From: Limnohabitans radicicola | GTDB taxonomy: Bacteria > Pseudomonadota > Gammaproteobacteria > Burkholderiales > Burkholderiaceae_C | NCBI RefSeq assembly: GCF_014837235.1 | Contig: NZ_JACYFT010000002.1 | Coordinates: 186,001-250,000 of the forward strand | Length of the DNA stretch: 64,000 nt | Direction of reading: 5' to 3' | The notes under the pieces: model-generated | What the model was told of the DNA's origin: nothing | What the model saw: only the letters and a program-made list of their open reading frames with translations | The model's database searches: none | Part shown: in pieces, positions 8,547 to 17,913 of the stretch | Position numbering within the stretch: the first letter of the stretch is position 1 | How the letters are laid out: each line of letters opens with the position of its first letter | Program-made: the position numbers and the translations under genes

Positions 8547-9317
8547 TCAGAGCCGCTTGACGGAGGTCGGGATCGGAGCCGAAGCCGCCGTCGCTTGGGT
8601 TTGTATGAGGCGTTCGAGCTGCTTGTGTTCGCTCAGCACGCGCTCGGTGTAGGTGCTGTCGGCCGCTTGCGGCGAGGTCTGGGCATACGCCCGCAGCCCG
8701 TCCTCGATGGAGCCCGTCTGCTGGATGAAGCCCTGCAAGACCCGCGAGCCCACACGCAGGTTGGTCAGCGGGTCAAACACCGACAAAGGGCCGCCAAAGC
8801 GGCTCAGGGTGTCTTGCTGCGACGGGCTGTCGATCTGCATCAGGCCCCGGTTGTTGTCGCTGCGCTGCGCAAAGGGGTTGAAGTTCGATTCCACGGCGAT
8901 CACGGCCAGGATCAGGGTGGGCGGGACCTGGCTGAGTTCGCCCACCGACCAGGCTTCGGTGACCAAAGCTGCCATGGGCTCGGCCGAGATCCGGTATTTG
9001 CGGCTGAGCCACAGTGCCACGCTGCGCTGTTCGGGGGTCAATGCCTGCGTCGCCAACGCTGTGGATCGGCTGGCGCCAGGCCCCACTGCTGCGGCCGGAC
9101 CATCGTGTTGTTGCGACTGGATCCAGCCGAGCAGGAATTCGTTGGCGGCTGTTTGCAATCCGGGACGCGCCACAAACAGGATCACCACCGCGATCACGGC
9201 CATGCCCAAGGCGGCCATGCCGTGGCGCGTGATCTCGACAAAGCCTGCGCGGATGTCCGATGCGATGCTTTGTGCGATCTGGCCCCAAGAAGCGGCCTGT
9301 GTGTTGGGCTTTGCCAT
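8547..9317 (-). CDS. Lytic transglycosylase SLT domain protein
   Basis: A 256-residue protein with one transmembrane helix (MAALGMAVIAVVILFVA, about residues 33-49) and a C-terminal SLT domain: AVIAVESNFNPFAQ contains the catalytic glutamate, followed by GLMQI and a tail that ends near the C-terminus. Such enzymes cleave peptidoglycan glycan strands to give 1,6-anhydromuropeptides. The signal anchor suggests it faces the periplasm. The ATG at 9317 was chosen because AGGA precedes it; an upstream start at 9368 adds 17 unlikely residues. It stands alone between glyA and the divergent DUF349 gene. Its physiological role is not evident. Confidence 0.85.
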   Translation of the reverse strand: MAKPNTQAASWGQIAQSIASDIRAGFVEITRHGMAALGMAVIAVVILFVARPGLQTAANEFLLGWIQSQQHDGPAAAVGPGASRSTALATQALTPEQRSVALWLSRKYRISAEPMAALVTEAWSVGELSQVPPTLILAVIAVESNFNPFAQRSDNNRGLMQIDSPSQQDTLSRFGGPLSVFDPLTNLRVGSRVLQGFIQQTGSIEDGLRAYAQTSPQAADSTYTERVLSEHKQLERLIQTQATAASAPIPTSVKRL

Positions 9318-9681
9318 GTGTCCTGTGGGAATCCGTGCGCTGACCCTGTGCGGGCCTGGGGGCGTCACGGTGTGGGTTGGGGGCGTCGTTTGGCTCTGGA
9401 CGCCCTTGGCTTGTGGGATTTTCGAGGCCTCTGTATGAGGGTCCCGACTCCGGGTTTTTGAATTCGGGGTGGATTCTAAAAAGCCATTTAATAACGTGTC
9501 AATTATAAAGAATTGGTTAAGTATTCTTTGAAAGAATAAAAAAAGAAGCGCAACGGAGGTGTCCCGATGCGATACAGATCAGGGAAACGGGGCAAATCCC
9601 GGCGAAAATACGCGCTGTTCATTGGCGCTTTGTTGCCGATCCCGATGCCCTCGCGGCTTTTTTTCTTTCTGGCGTTTGACC
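9318..9681. other. Divergent intergenic region with AT-rich block
   Basis: No gene was recognised in this 364-base stretch. Bases 9475-9545 are strikingly AT-rich for this genome and hold a perfect 17-base palindrome (9522-9538, TATTCTTT-G-AAAGAATA) plus an extra AAGAAT upstream. It most likely carries the promoter and operator of the DUF349 gene. The frame of that gene stays open from 9559, so a longer N-terminus cannot be excluded. Confidence 0.4.
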
Positions 9682-12375
9682 GTGACCTCTTCTTCCAAAC
9701 CTGTTGACTTCCAAGCCCTTGACCAATTGACGGGCGGCGTGTTCACCGCTGCCACCTCGGGCGAGCGCAGCGCACGTCTGCGCGACTGGTTGCTCACAGA
9801 GCCCTCGGTGGAGCAGATGAACGAGGTCTACCATGAGCTGTCCAGCCGGGACAAAGGCGCCGCCAAGGCCCTGCGCGAGAAGCTTGACGAAGTCAAACGC
9901 ACCCGCGGACAGGAAGCATTGGCTGCCGATTGGGCCAGCCGCGCCGAACAACTGCTGCAAGCTCCCCGCCTGAACATCGCCGACGCCCTGGCCTGGCAGC
10001 GCGACGCGGCCAAAGCGGGCGCGCCGCTCTCGCGTGAGCCGCTGGCCAGCCTTAAGACGCGCCTGGCCGATGTGGTCAAGCGGGTCGAAGATCTGCAGCA
10101 CCAGGTGATGGTGCAGCGCGAAGCCGCCGTGCTCCTGGCCCAGCGCATCGAAGTGCAGTCCACCAAGCCCATGGCCGAGGCCCAGGCCGCGCAAGCGGCG
10201 CTGCAGACCGATGTGGCCCATTGGCTCAGCCAGGCGCAGGCGCTGACCCAAGACGCGGTCTGGCCCAGTGTGGACCTCAAATTCCCGGCCCAGGTCGAGG
10301 CGGCGCAAAGCCAGCTGCAGGCCGTGTGGGACGGTTTTTCGGCGGCTTTGCAGCAAGCGCTGCTGGCGATGACCGACGCGCAAGCGGCTTTGCCCTCGGT
10401 GCCCGTCTGGGCAGATGAAATTCGCCGCGCCCGCGGCGAGGTGGTGGCGGTCGATACCGCGCCTGCCGCCGACAAGCCCGCCAAAGCGGCCAAGCCCAAA
10501 ATGGACGCCGCCCAGCGCCAGGCGCTGCGCGAAGAAGCCACCCAGGCCGTGCTGCTGGTCCTCGAAGTGGTTGAAAAAAGCGTGACCGAGGGCACTGTCG
10601 CCCCGGACGCGGCAGCCAGCCTGCACGATGTGCTCAAGGCCCACGGCAAGCACCTCGACACCGCCGTGGACGCCCGCGTGCACGCTGCGCTGATCGCCGC
10701 AGGCGATGCACAGGGTTGGCAGCGTTGGGTGACCGACCAGCACCGTCTGGAGCTGGTGACCCAGGCCGAAGCCCTGCTGGGCGCTGACAAGACCCCGGCC
10801 GTGGGAGGCCGCAAGATGCAAGAGCGCCTGCGCCAGTTGCGCGAAGCCTGGAAGCAAACCGACCAGGGCGGCTTGCCCAACCATGGTTTGTGGAAGCGTT
10901 TTGACACCGCTTGCAACGAGGCCTACCAAACTGTGCAAGCCTGGCTGGCGAATGCCAAACAAGAGTCGGCCGCCCACAAGGCCCAGCGCGTGGCTCTGAT
11001 GGACGAGGTCAAGGCCTGGACCGAAGCCCACGCCGACAACAGCGACTGGCGCATGCAGGTGCGCACGCTGCACCAGTTTTCTGACCGCTGGCGCAATGCG
11101 GGGCACCTGAATGAAAAAACCTTTGCCGAGATGCAGGCTCAATGGAAGGTTCTGATCCAGGCTGCAGCAGCCCGACTGGACGCCGCGCAAAAAGCCAGCA
11201 TCGAACGCCGCAAAGCCCTGATCGCCGAAGCCACGGCGCTGGGCGAAGCCCCTGGCCTGCGCGTGGACGCGGTCAAGGCCTTGCAGCAGCGCTGGCAGAC
11301 CGAAGCCCAGGCGGTGCCCCTGGACCGCAAGACCGAACAAAAATTGTGGGAAGTGTTCCGCAAGCCGATCGACGAGGCTTTCCAGCGCAAGGGCTCCGAG
11401 CGCAGCCATGCCCAAGCCCCGTTGACCGCCCATGACCGCGCCGTCATTGAAGCCTCCAAGGCCCTGGATGCGGCCAACGCCAAGGGCGATGCTGGCGCGA
11501 TCCGCGCGGCCATGTCGGCGCTGGAAGCCGCGCTCAAAGGCCAAGCGCGAGAGCAGGCCGCCGCCCAACAGGCCGCGGCATCCGCTGCTTCTGCAGCACC
11601 TGCTGCCGTGGTGGCTGAACCAACGGCAGACACTGTGGAGGCTGCTTCTGCCAATGCCGAGCCCGCAGCCTCGGTTGCGGAAGACGCCACAGAGGCTGCG
11701 CCTGCTGAAGTCGCTGTGGCTGTACCCGTACCCAAACCCGCCAAACCGGTGGTGGCTGTGCGCGGCGATGACCGCCCCGGCCAGAAAAAAACCGAGCCCG
11801 CAGCCGCAGGCAAGCCAGGCCGCCGTGATGGCCGCCCGGGTGAACGCGGTGCCGAGCGAGGTGGTGACCGAAATGGTGATCGTTTTAGCCGCCCCGAGCG
11901 CCGTGAGGACCGTGGCCCACGTCTGGGTGACGAGGCCTTCCGCGCCCAGCGCGAAGCGCGCGAACGCGCCGAAATGGCTTTGCGCAAGCTGGCCGCTCAG
12001 GCCCATGGCGAAACCCTCACGCGCATTCTGACGGCATGGCAGGAGCGCCAGGCCGACGCGCTGCCCACCGTTCAGGAGCTCGGCAAGGCGGTCAATGCCG
12101 CTGCCCGTCAGGCCTGGTCACAGGCCCTGAGCCAACCCGCAGGGGAAGCTGCTGCCACGTCTTTGATGCGTCTGGAAATGGCCGCTGAAGTGCCTACGCC
12201 TGCCGAATTCATCAATGACCGCCGCGCCTTGCAGCTGCAGTTGTTGACCCGCCGTAACGAAGCCGGTCCGCAGGACACCTGGGCGCGCGATGTGACGGCG
12301 GTGTTGTCGGGCCCGCACGATGCGACCAGCGCCCGCCGCTTGCAGAACGTGCTCAAGCAGCTGCTGCGCCGCTGA
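9682..12375 (+). CDS. DUF349 domain-containing protein, large
   Basis: An 897-residue, alanine- and glutamine-rich, mostly helical protein with several DUF349 repeats: W(K/R)Q(T/A)xxGLPNHGLWKRFDTACNEAY-type and WxxFRKPIDEAFQRK-type segments are visible. Residues about 713-755 form an arginine/glycine/aspartate-rich low-complexity linker (DGRPGERGAERGGDR and similar) ahead of a helical C-terminal domain. DUF349 proteins are widespread in proteobacteria but have no settled function. The GTG at 9682 (VTSSSKPVDFQ) was chosen because the upstream frame looks non-coding; no good ribosome binding site is visible. It ends one base before the convergent PAP2 gene. Confidence 0.8.
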   Translation: MTSSSKPVDFQALDQLTGGVFTAATSGERSARLRDWLLTEPSVEQMNEVYHELSSRDKGAAKALREKLDEVKRTRGQEALAADWASRAEQLLQAPRLNIADALAWQRDAAKAGAPLSREPLASLKTRLADVVKRVEDLQHQVMVQREAAVLLAQRIEVQSTKPMAEAQAAQAALQTDVAHWLSQAQALTQDAVWPSVDLKFPAQVEAAQSQLQAVWDGFSAALQQALLAMTDAQAALPSVPVWADEIRRARGEVVAVDTAPAADKPAKAAKPKMDAAQRQALREEATQAVLLVLEVVEKSVTEGTVAPDAAASLHDVLKAHGKHLDTAVDARVHAALIAAGDAQGWQRWVTDQHRLELVTQAEALLGADKTPAVGGRKMQERLRQLREAWKQTDQGGLPNHGLWKRFDTACNEAYQTVQAWLANAKQESAAHKAQRVALMDEVKAWTEAHADNSDWRMQVRTLHQFSDRWRNAGHLNEKTFAEMQAQWKVLIQAAAARLDAAQKASIERRKALIAEATALGEAPGLRVDAVKALQQRWQTEAQAVPLDRKTEQKLWEVFRKPIDEAFQRKGSERSHAQAPLTAHDRAVIEASKALDAANAKGDAGAIRAAMSALEAALKGQAREQAAAQQAAASAASAAPAAVVAEPTADTVEAASANAEPAASVAEDATEAAPAEVAVAVPVPKPAKPVVAVRGDDRPGQKKTEPAAAGKPGRRDGRPGERGAERGGDRNGDRFSRPERREDRGPRLGDEAFRAQREARERAEMALRKLAAQAHGETLTRILTAWQERQADALPTVQELGKAVNAAARQAWSQALSQPAGEAAATSLMRLEMAAEVPTPAEFINDRRALQLQLLTRRNEAGPQDTWARDVTAVLSGPHDATSARRLQNVLKQLLRR

Positions 12376-12376
12376 G

Positions 12377-13090
12377 TCAGTCCGCTGGACTGGCCGGCTG
12401 GCCGGCTGTCCAGCGGTAAGTGAGCCAGCCGGTGGTCCAGCAGATCCAGGCGGTCCACAAGGTGTGGCTGGGGTAGTGCGCACCGCGCACGGTTTGCGTC
12501 ATGCCAAACACCAGGCCCAGCAGCACGACCAGCAGCAGCAAAGCGCGGCCATGGCGGTGTCGTGTGGCGTCGTGGCTGAACAAGGCGGGGAAACTGACCG
12601 CCATAAAGGCCAATGCCGATGAAGCATGCCCGCTGGGAAAGCAACGGCCACCGCCGCCGTCGCTCACGCCCAGACTCCAGTGAGAGACGTAGCTGGCCGG
12701 GCCACCAAAAAGGCTCAGGTCCCAAGGGCAGCTGGTCAGGCTGATGCGCTTGAGGATGCTCACCGCCACCAGGCTGGCCGTGATGGCCAGGAGGGATGCC
12801 GCGCGCTGCCTGCGACTGGCTGCCCTGAAGGGTCCCAGTGGCCAGAACACCATCACCAGCAAAAAAACATAGGCCAACACAGACAGTTGCTGCGCCCGCG
12901 TGTGCATGACGGTCGACAACCACCAGTTTTCTTTGAGTGCAAAGCCTTGAGCTGAGCCAAACCACGGCATGACCCGCAGGTCCCAGCCCGACAAGTCCCA
13001 CATCACCACCAGCGCCAACAGCAAGAGTGTGATGTGCCACCCACGGGTCTGCACCCATGGCATGGTGTGGCTGCTGGCTTGTGTGGTCAT
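12377..13090 (-). CDS. PAP2-family membrane phosphatase
   Basis: A 237-residue integral membrane protein with the three phosphatase motifs of the type 2 phosphatidic acid phosphatase family: KRISLTSCPWDL, RCFPSGHASS and RGAHYPSHTLW. Five to six hydrophobic helices are visible. Members remove phosphate from phosphatidate, undecaprenyl pyrophosphate or lipid A. The start overlaps the lpxH stop by four bases, so it is translationally coupled to lipid A synthesis, which makes a lipid A or undecaprenyl phosphate substrate plausible but not proven. The double-glycine run before motif 2 (DGGGGRCFPSGH) is typical of the LpxE/PgpB-like subgroup. Confidence 0.88.
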   Translation of the reverse strand: MTTQASSHTMPWVQTRGWHITLLLLALVVMWDLSGWDLRVMPWFGSAQGFALKENWWLSTVMHTRAQQLSVLAYVFLLVMVFWPLGPFRAASRRQRAASLLAITASLVAVSILKRISLTSCPWDLSLFGGPASYVSHWSLGVSDGGGGRCFPSGHASSALAFMAVSFPALFSHDATRHRHGRALLLLVVLLGLVFGMTQTVRGAHYPSHTLWTAWICWTTGWLTYRWTAGQPASPAD

Positions 13091-13875
13091 GGTCGCGCGT
13101 GAAGGGGGAGGGTCCGCTGGTGCGAGCCATCGGCGTGCAGGCGCAAGACCTCGGCACGTGGCGCGCCATGGTCTAACGCCCAGTCCGATAGCACCTGGCG
13201 CAAAGCTGCGCTGGGCGCAGGGATCGCATGGTCGGCAGGCTGGTGCGTGTGCCCGTGCACCATGTGGGCACTTTGGGCGGCTTGCAGCCAGGCTTGCGTC
13301 ATGGCTGCATCGGCATCGGCGAAGTAGGCGACGTTCTGGTTGTGGGCCTTGCTTTGCTCGCGCATCGATTGCGCCAGAGCCAGACGCTCGGACAGTGGTC
13401 GGGCCAGGAAGGCCGCTTGCCAGGCCGGGTCACGCGCCTGCAGGCGAAAGCGCTGGTAGGCCTCGTCATCGAGGCACAGGGCGTCGCCATGGGTGAGCAC
13501 AGTCCGGCGCTCACCCCAGACCAGCACTGTGGGGTCGGGCAAGGCCTGCACACCGCATGCGCCGAGGAATGCCGGACCCACCAGGAAGTCCCGGTTGCCC
13601 GGCATGAAATACACCGCGCGATGCTGCGCAGTCTGTTTGAGCACTTCTGCGCACTGCTGCAGGAACGGGTCCGAGGCGACGGCGTCGTCGCCCACCCAGA
13701 CCTCGAACAGGTCGCCCAGGATCAGCACAGCGTCCGCCTGCGTGCGGACCATGTGGTCGCGCCAAGCGGCAAAAGTGGCCGTTTCGCTGGCCTGCAGGTG
13801 CAGGTCAGAGATCAAGTCCACCGTTTGCCAGCTGGCAGGCGCCTGCAAGGTGCCGAAAGCCTGGGTGGCGGTCAT
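13087..13875 (-). CDS. lpxH: UDP-2,3-diacylglucosamine diphosphatase LpxH
   Basis: LpxH hydrolyses UDP-2,3-diacylglucosamine to lipid X in lipid A synthesis at the inner membrane. The 262-residue protein shows all calcineurin-like metallophosphatase motifs in order: DLISDLHL, GDLFEVWVGDD, GNRD, THGDALC and HGHTHQP. It is 16 bases downstream of ppiB and overlaps the PAP2 gene, so it is within a five-gene operon starting with the TPR protein. Confidence 0.95.
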   Translation of the reverse strand: MTATQAFGTLQAPASWQTVDLISDLHLQASETATFAAWRDHMVRTQADAVLILGDLFEVWVGDDAVASDPFLQQCAEVLKQTAQHRAVYFMPGNRDFLVGPAFLGACGVQALPDPTVLVWGERRTVLTHGDALCLDDEAYQRFRLQARDPAWQAAFLARPLSERLALAQSMREQSKAHNQNVAYFADADAAMTQAWLQAAQSAHMVHGHTHQPADHAIPAPSAALRQVLSDWALDHGAPRAEVLRLHADGSHQRTLPLHARP

Positions 13876-13891
13876 CGCAACGCGTGTCAGA

Positions 13892-14398
13892 TCAAAGCGC
13901 TACGGCTTTTTCGATGATCACGTCTTCTTTCGGCACGTCATCGTGGAAGCCCTTGCGGCCCGTCTTGACGCCCTTGATCTGGTCGACCACTTCGGTGCCC
14001 TTGACCACTTTGCCGAACACGGCGTAGCCCCAGCCTTGCAGCGAAGGTGCGGTGTGGTTCAGGAAGCCGTTGTCGGCCACGTTGATGAAGAACTGTGCCG
14101 TGGCCGAGTGGGGCGCTTGCGTGCGGGCCATGGCCACGGTGTAGTTGTCGTTCTTGAGGCCGTTGTTGGCTTCGTTTTCGATGGCTTCGGCGGTGGGCTT
14201 TTGCTCCATGCCGGGCTCGAAACCGCCGCCTTGGATCATGAAGCCAGGGATCACGCGGTGGAAGATGGTGTTGTCGTAGTGGCCCTTGTTCACATAGGCC
14301 AGGAAGTTGGCGGTGGACTTGGGCGCTTTCTCGGCGTCGAGTTCGAGGGTGATCACGCCGTAGCCGGCAATGTGCAGTTCAACTTGTGGGTTGCTCAT
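13892..14398 (-). CDS. ppiB: Cytoplasmic peptidyl-prolyl isomerase (cyclophilin)
   Basis: A 168-residue cyclophilin without signal peptide, beginning [21 protein letters not shown]. Motifs for the active site are present: [16 protein letters not shown], and [10 protein letters not shown]. It catalyses cis-trans isomerisation of X-Pro bonds in the cytoplasm. The ATG at 14398 was chosen; upstream extension reads into the preceding gene. It lies five bases after ppiA, and the two genes are a tandem pair with clearly related sequences. Confidence 0.95.
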   Translation of the reverse strand: MSNPQVELHIAGYGVITLELDAEKAPKSTANFLAYVNKGHYDNTIFHRVIPGFMIQGGGFEPGMEQKPTAEAIENEANNGLKNDNYTVAMARTQAPHSATAQFFINVADNGFLNHTAPSLQGWGYAVFGKVVKGTEVVDQIKGVKTGRKGFHDDVPKEDVIIEKAVAL

Positions 14399-14403
14399 GG
14401 TGT

Positions 14404-15093
14404 TCAAGGAATCAAAGTGATGGATTGAATGACGATCGGTGTCTGCGGGACATCGGTCGGGAGGGGGCCGCCAGCGCCCGTGGGCGTGTTGCGGATTTTC
14501 TGGACCACGTCCATGCCGGACGTGACTTTGCCAAAAACGGTGTAACCCCACAGCTGGGGGTGGTTGAGCAGCTGGTTGCGCGGGACATTTTCGACGACCT
14601 GACCGCGGTATTCAAAGCGCGGCACCGGGTCCCCTTCGGGGATCAGCACCGGGTCGAGGAAGGCGTTGTCCACCACGTTGATGAAAAACTGCGAGGTGGC
14701 CGAGTGCGGGTCGCCCGTGCGCGCCATGGCCACGGTGCCGATCTGGTTTTTCAGGCCCGCGGCTGTGGCCGCACGTCCTTCGTGCTGGATGGGGGCACGC
14801 GTGGGCTTTTGCTTGTAACGGGTGTCAAAGCCGCCGCCTTGCACCATGAAGTTGGCGATCACGCGGTGGAAGATGGTGCCGTCGTAGTGCTTGTCCTTGA
14901 CGTACTGCAGGAAGTTGGCCACGGTCTTGGGGGCTTTGTCGGCTTGCAGCTCGATCTCGATGTCACCCAGGTTGGTGGTCACCCGCACGCGCGGGTTGGC
15001 CGTTTGGGCCCAGGCGCCAGGCAAGGCGGTGGCCAGGCACAGGCCGAGTGCGACAGAGGCGCGTAAAAAAGAGCGTTTCATGGTGTGTTTCAT
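14404..15093 (-). CDS. ppiA: Periplasmic peptidyl-prolyl isomerase (cyclophilin)
   Basis: A 229-residue cyclophilin with an N-terminal signal peptide ([25 protein letters not shown], cleavage after AWA). The catalytic segment [16 protein letters not shown] and [10 protein letters not shown] are intact. It would act as a periplasmic proline isomerase. Compared with ppiB it has an insertion of about 25 residues ([19 protein letters not shown]) between [10 protein letters not shown] and the C-terminal half. An alternative ATG four codons downstream (15081) gives an equally good signal peptide. It starts three bases after the TPR gene stop. Confidence 0.93.
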   Translation of the reverse strand: MKHTMKRSFLRASVALGLCLATALPGAWAQTANPRVRVTTNLGDIEIELQADKAPKTVANFLQYVKDKHYDGTIFHRVIANFMVQGGGFDTRYKQKPTRAPIQHEGRAATAAGLKNQIGTVAMARTGDPHSATSQFFINVVDNAFLDPVLIPEGDPVPRFEYRGQVVENVPRNQLLNHPQLWGYTVFGKVTSGMDVVQKIRNTPTGAGGPLPTDVPQTPIVIQSITLIP

Positions 15094-15096
15094 GGT

Positions 15097-15624
15097 TCAG
15101 CGTGAATCGGCTTGCTGTATTTGACCGATGGCCTGCGCTTTGGCGCGGGGCCGGGGCGAGGTGGGTGCGGCTTGGCTGGCGCGGTCGTAGGCCTGCTTGG
15201 CCAGGGCCGCGTGCAGGTCGCCCAGGTTTTCGAGCGCTGTGGCGTAGTCGGGGCGGGCCTGCACAGCCCGGTTGAGTGAGGCCAGTGCGTCGTCATAACG
15301 ACCGGCTTGGGCATAGAGGGCGGCCAGGTTGTTGTGGGGCTCGGCCAGTTCAGGGAAGGTTTGGGTCAGCTCCAGCAGGGTGGCCGTGGCCGCATCGTTT
15401 TGCCCCAGCCCTTGCTGGATGCGGCTGAGCAGCAGGCGCATTTGCGGGTCTTGCGCCCGGTTGGTGAGGTGCTGTCTGGCCAAAGCCTGGGCTTGCGGCC
15501 ATTCCTCGCGCTTGATCAGGCGCTGCACATCGTCGTAAACATCGGCCTGCGCAGGCGTCAGGCAAAGCCAGATCAGGCCAGCCATCAGGGCATGGCGGAG
15601 GGGGCGGGCAGGGTGCAGGGCCAT
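15097..15624 (-). CDS. Exported tetratricopeptide repeat protein
   Basis: A 175-residue protein with a signal peptide (HALMAGLIWLCLTPAQA) and three to four TPR-like helical pairs, the clearest being AEPHNNLAALYAQAGRYDDALASLNRAVQARPDY. The C-terminus is basic and low in complexity (SPRPRAKAQAIGQIQ). TPR proteins act as scaffolds for protein complexes; the partner here is unknown, although linkage to a periplasmic cyclophilin suggests a role in envelope protein folding. The ATG at 15624 was preferred over 15651 because it gives a normal signal peptide. First gene of the operon ending with the PAP2 gene; the divergent cysS starts 221 bases away. Confidence 0.8.
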   Translation of the reverse strand: MALHPARPLRHALMAGLIWLCLTPAQADVYDDVQRLIKREEWPQAQALARQHLTNRAQDPQMRLLLSRIQQGLGQNDAATATLLELTQTFPELAEPHNNLAALYAQAGRYDDALASLNRAVQARPDYATALENLGDLHAALAKQAYDRASQAAPTSPRPRAKAQAIGQIQQADSR

Positions 15625-15845
15625 GGGTGGGGCGAAGAGGGTGAAGTCCAAGCCCCGGGTCTGAAACGCAGACTTTTTGACGGGCTATACTGAGGGCCAT
15701 TGTAGCGGAGGCCTGTCCGTCGGATGGCTGCCCGTGCTTGTCTGTATGGCCCGTATCGGGCCCGATTCATTTTCAGCTGTACCCCTCCCAACCGGTCTGC
15801 CTTGCCCAGGCGGTCTGGCGTGGGCATTTGGATTTTTGACCTGAC

Positions 15846-17231
15846 ATGAGCTTGCGCATTTTCAATACGCTCAACCGCAAAGTGGATGACTTCTCACCCC
15901 AGCAGCCTGGGCATGTGCGCATGTATGTCTGCGGCATGACGGTCTATGACCTGTGCCACCTGGGCCATGCCCGTTCCATGATCGCGTTTGATGTGGTCCA
16001 GCGCTGGCTCAAGGCCAGCGGTCTGAAGGTGACTTATGTGCGCAATGTGACCGACATTGACGACAAGATCATCAAGCGCGCACTTGAAAATGGCGAGACC
16101 ATCCGTGGCCTGACCGACCGCATGATCGATGCGCTGCATGAAGATGCCGATGCCCTGGGCATCGAGCGACCCCAGCACGAACCCCGCGCGACCGACTATG
16201 TGCCGCAGATGCTGAGCATGATCGGTACGTTGGAGCAAAAAGGTCTGGCGTACCGCTCGGGCAATGGCGATGTGAATTACGCCGTGCGCAAATTCCCGGG
16301 CTACGGCAAGCTCTCGGGCAAGTCGTTGGACGAGCTCAACGCGGGAGAGCGCGTGGCAGTGAACACCGAAGAGGGCGGCAAAAACGATCCGCTGGATTTT
16401 GTCTTGTGGAAGTCGGCCAAACCCACAGAACCTGAAGACTGCAAATGGGACAGCCCCTTTGGCGTGGGTCGGCCGGGTTGGCACATCGAGTGCTCGGCCA
16501 TGAGCTGCCAGTTGCTGGGCGAGACTTTTGACATTCACGGCGGTGGGGCCGATCTGCAGTTCCCGCACCATGAAAACGAAATTGCCCAGAGCGAAGGTGC
16601 CACCGGCAAGCCATTTGCCCGTTACTGGATGCACAACGGCTTCATCAATGTGGACAACGAGAAGATGTCCAAAAGCCTGGGCAATTTCTTCACCATCCGT
16701 GATGTGCTCAAGGAATTCGATGCCGAGACGGTGCGTTTCTTTGTGGTGCGCAGCCACTACCGCAGCCCGCTGAACTACAGCGATGTGCACCTGCAAGACG
16801 CCAAAGGCGCTTTGAAGCGCCTGTACACCGCGCTGCAAGCCGTGCCGCCTGCCCAGGTGACGATCGATTGGACCGAGCCCATGGCGGCGCGCTTCAAGGC
16901 GGCGATGGACGAGGACTTTGGCACGCCTGAAGCCGTGGCCGTGCTGTTCGAGCTGGCCAGCGAGGTCAACCGCAGCCAGTCGACCGAGCGCGCGGGTTTG
17001 CTCAAGGCGCTGGGTGGCGTGCTGGGCTTGCTGCAAAGCGACCCGACCACTTATCTGCAGTCCGGCGCTGGGCTGGATGAAGCGGCCATTCAGGCGCAGA
17101 TCCAAGCCCGGGCTGACGCCAAAAAAGCCAAAAACTTCGCCGAAGCCGACCGCATCCGCAACGACTTGTTGGCGCAGGGCATTGTGCTCAAGGACTCGCC
17201 CACAGGCACCACTTGGGAGGCCGCGCAGTGA
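15846..17231 (+). CDS. cysS: Cysteinyl-tRNA synthetase
   Basis: CysS charges tRNA-Cys with cysteine in the cytoplasm. The 461-residue protein is complete, with the HIGH-type motif HLGHARS, the zinc ligand cysteine in [10 protein letters not shown], the GWHIECSAM and [14 protein letters not shown] zinc/anticodon segments, and the KMSKSLGNF signature. It overlaps the start of the downstream DNA glycosylase gene by four bases. Confidence 0.98.
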   Translation: MSLRIFNTLNRKVDDFSPQQPGHVRMYVCGMTVYDLCHLGHARSMIAFDVVQRWLKASGLKVTYVRNVTDIDDKIIKRALENGETIRGLTDRMIDALHEDADALGIERPQHEPRATDYVPQMLSMIGTLEQKGLAYRSGNGDVNYAVRKFPGYGKLSGKSLDELNAGERVAVNTEEGGKNDPLDFVLWKSAKPTEPEDCKWDSPFGVGRPGWHIECSAMSCQLLGETFDIHGGGADLQFPHHENEIAQSEGATGKPFARYWMHNGFINVDNEKMSKSLGNFFTIRDVLKEFDAETVRFFVVRSHYRSPLNYSDVHLQDAKGALKRLYTALQAVPPAQVTIDWTEPMAARFKAAMDEDFGTPEAVAVLFELASEVNRSQSTERAGLLKALGGVLGLLQSDPTTYLQSGAGLDEAAIQAQIQARADAKKAKNFAEADRIRNDLLAQGIVLKDSPTGTTWEAAQ

Positions 17232-17869
17232 GCAAAGCGGCCACCGTCTCGGTCACGCCCGAGTACTGGGCTCAGGCCTGCGCGCACCTGGCGCGCAAGG
17301 ACCGGGTCATGAAAAAACTCATCCCGCAGTTTGGCGATGCCATCCTGGAGTCGCGCGGGGACGCGTTTGTGACCCTGGCCCGTTCCATCGTGGGTCAGCA
17401 GATTTCGGTCAAGGCGGCGCAAACCGTCTGGGACCGCTTTGCCGTACTTTCTCGCAAGCTGACTCCGGCGGGCGTGCTCAAACTGAAGGTGGACGACATG
17501 CGCGCGGCAGGCCTCTCGGCCCGCAAAGTTGAGTACCTGGTGGACCTGGCGCTGCATTTTGATTCGGGGGCCTTGCATGTCAAAGGCTGGGCCGACATGG
17601 ACGACGAAGCCATCATTGCAGAGCTGGTGGCCATCCGCGGCATTGGTCGCTGGACGGCTGAAATGTTCCTGATGTTCCATCTGATGCGCCCCAATGTGCT
17701 GCCACTGGACGACATCGGGCTCATCAACGGCATCAGCCGCAACTATTTTTCGGGTGAACCGGTCAGCCGCAGCGATGTGCGCGAGGTCGCCCAAGCCTGG
17801 GCGCCTTACTGCACGGTGGCGACTTGGTATATTTGGCGGTCGCTGGACCCGCTGCCCGTGGCTTATTGA
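17228..17869 (+). CDS. DNA-3-methyladenine glycosylase II-like (HhH-GPD)
   Basis: A 213-residue base-excision repair enzyme of the HhH-GPD superfamily. The helix-hairpin-helix [12 protein letters not shown] and the catalytic aspartate in LPLDDIGL are present; [12 protein letters not shown] is the usual substrate-pocket helix. It lacks the N-terminal AlkA domain of E. coli and so is a short AlkA-like type, which removes alkylated purines. No C-terminal iron-sulfur cysteines are present, which excludes MutY/Nth. The GTG start at 17228 overlaps the cysS stop (GTGA); a TTG at 17213 is less likely. accA follows 44 bases later. Confidence 0.9.
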   Translation: MSKAATVSVTPEYWAQACAHLARKDRVMKKLIPQFGDAILESRGDAFVTLARSIVGQQISVKAAQTVWDRFAVLSRKLTPAGVLKLKVDDMRAAGLSARKVEYLVDLALHFDSGALHVKGWADMDDEAIIAELVAIRGIGRWTAEMFLMFHLMRPNVLPLDDIGLINGISRNYFSGEPVSRSDVREVAQAWAPYCTVATWYIWRSLDPLPVAY

Positions 17870-17913
17870 TGCCACGCAGGACCCTCGGGTCCGCATGAAT
17901 TGAGGAGAATAAC

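Noticed and set aside
9619-12006. Long minus-strand open frame (795 codons) opposite the DUF349 gene
   Set aside because: It is antisense to a gene with clear domains; high GC and strong codon bias leave long empty frames. Its translation is rich in G, H and Q without domains.
15683-15692. TTGACG and TATACT close together before cysS
   Set aside because: The two hexamers are only three bases apart, so they cannot form a promoter together; no proper -35 found for TATACT.
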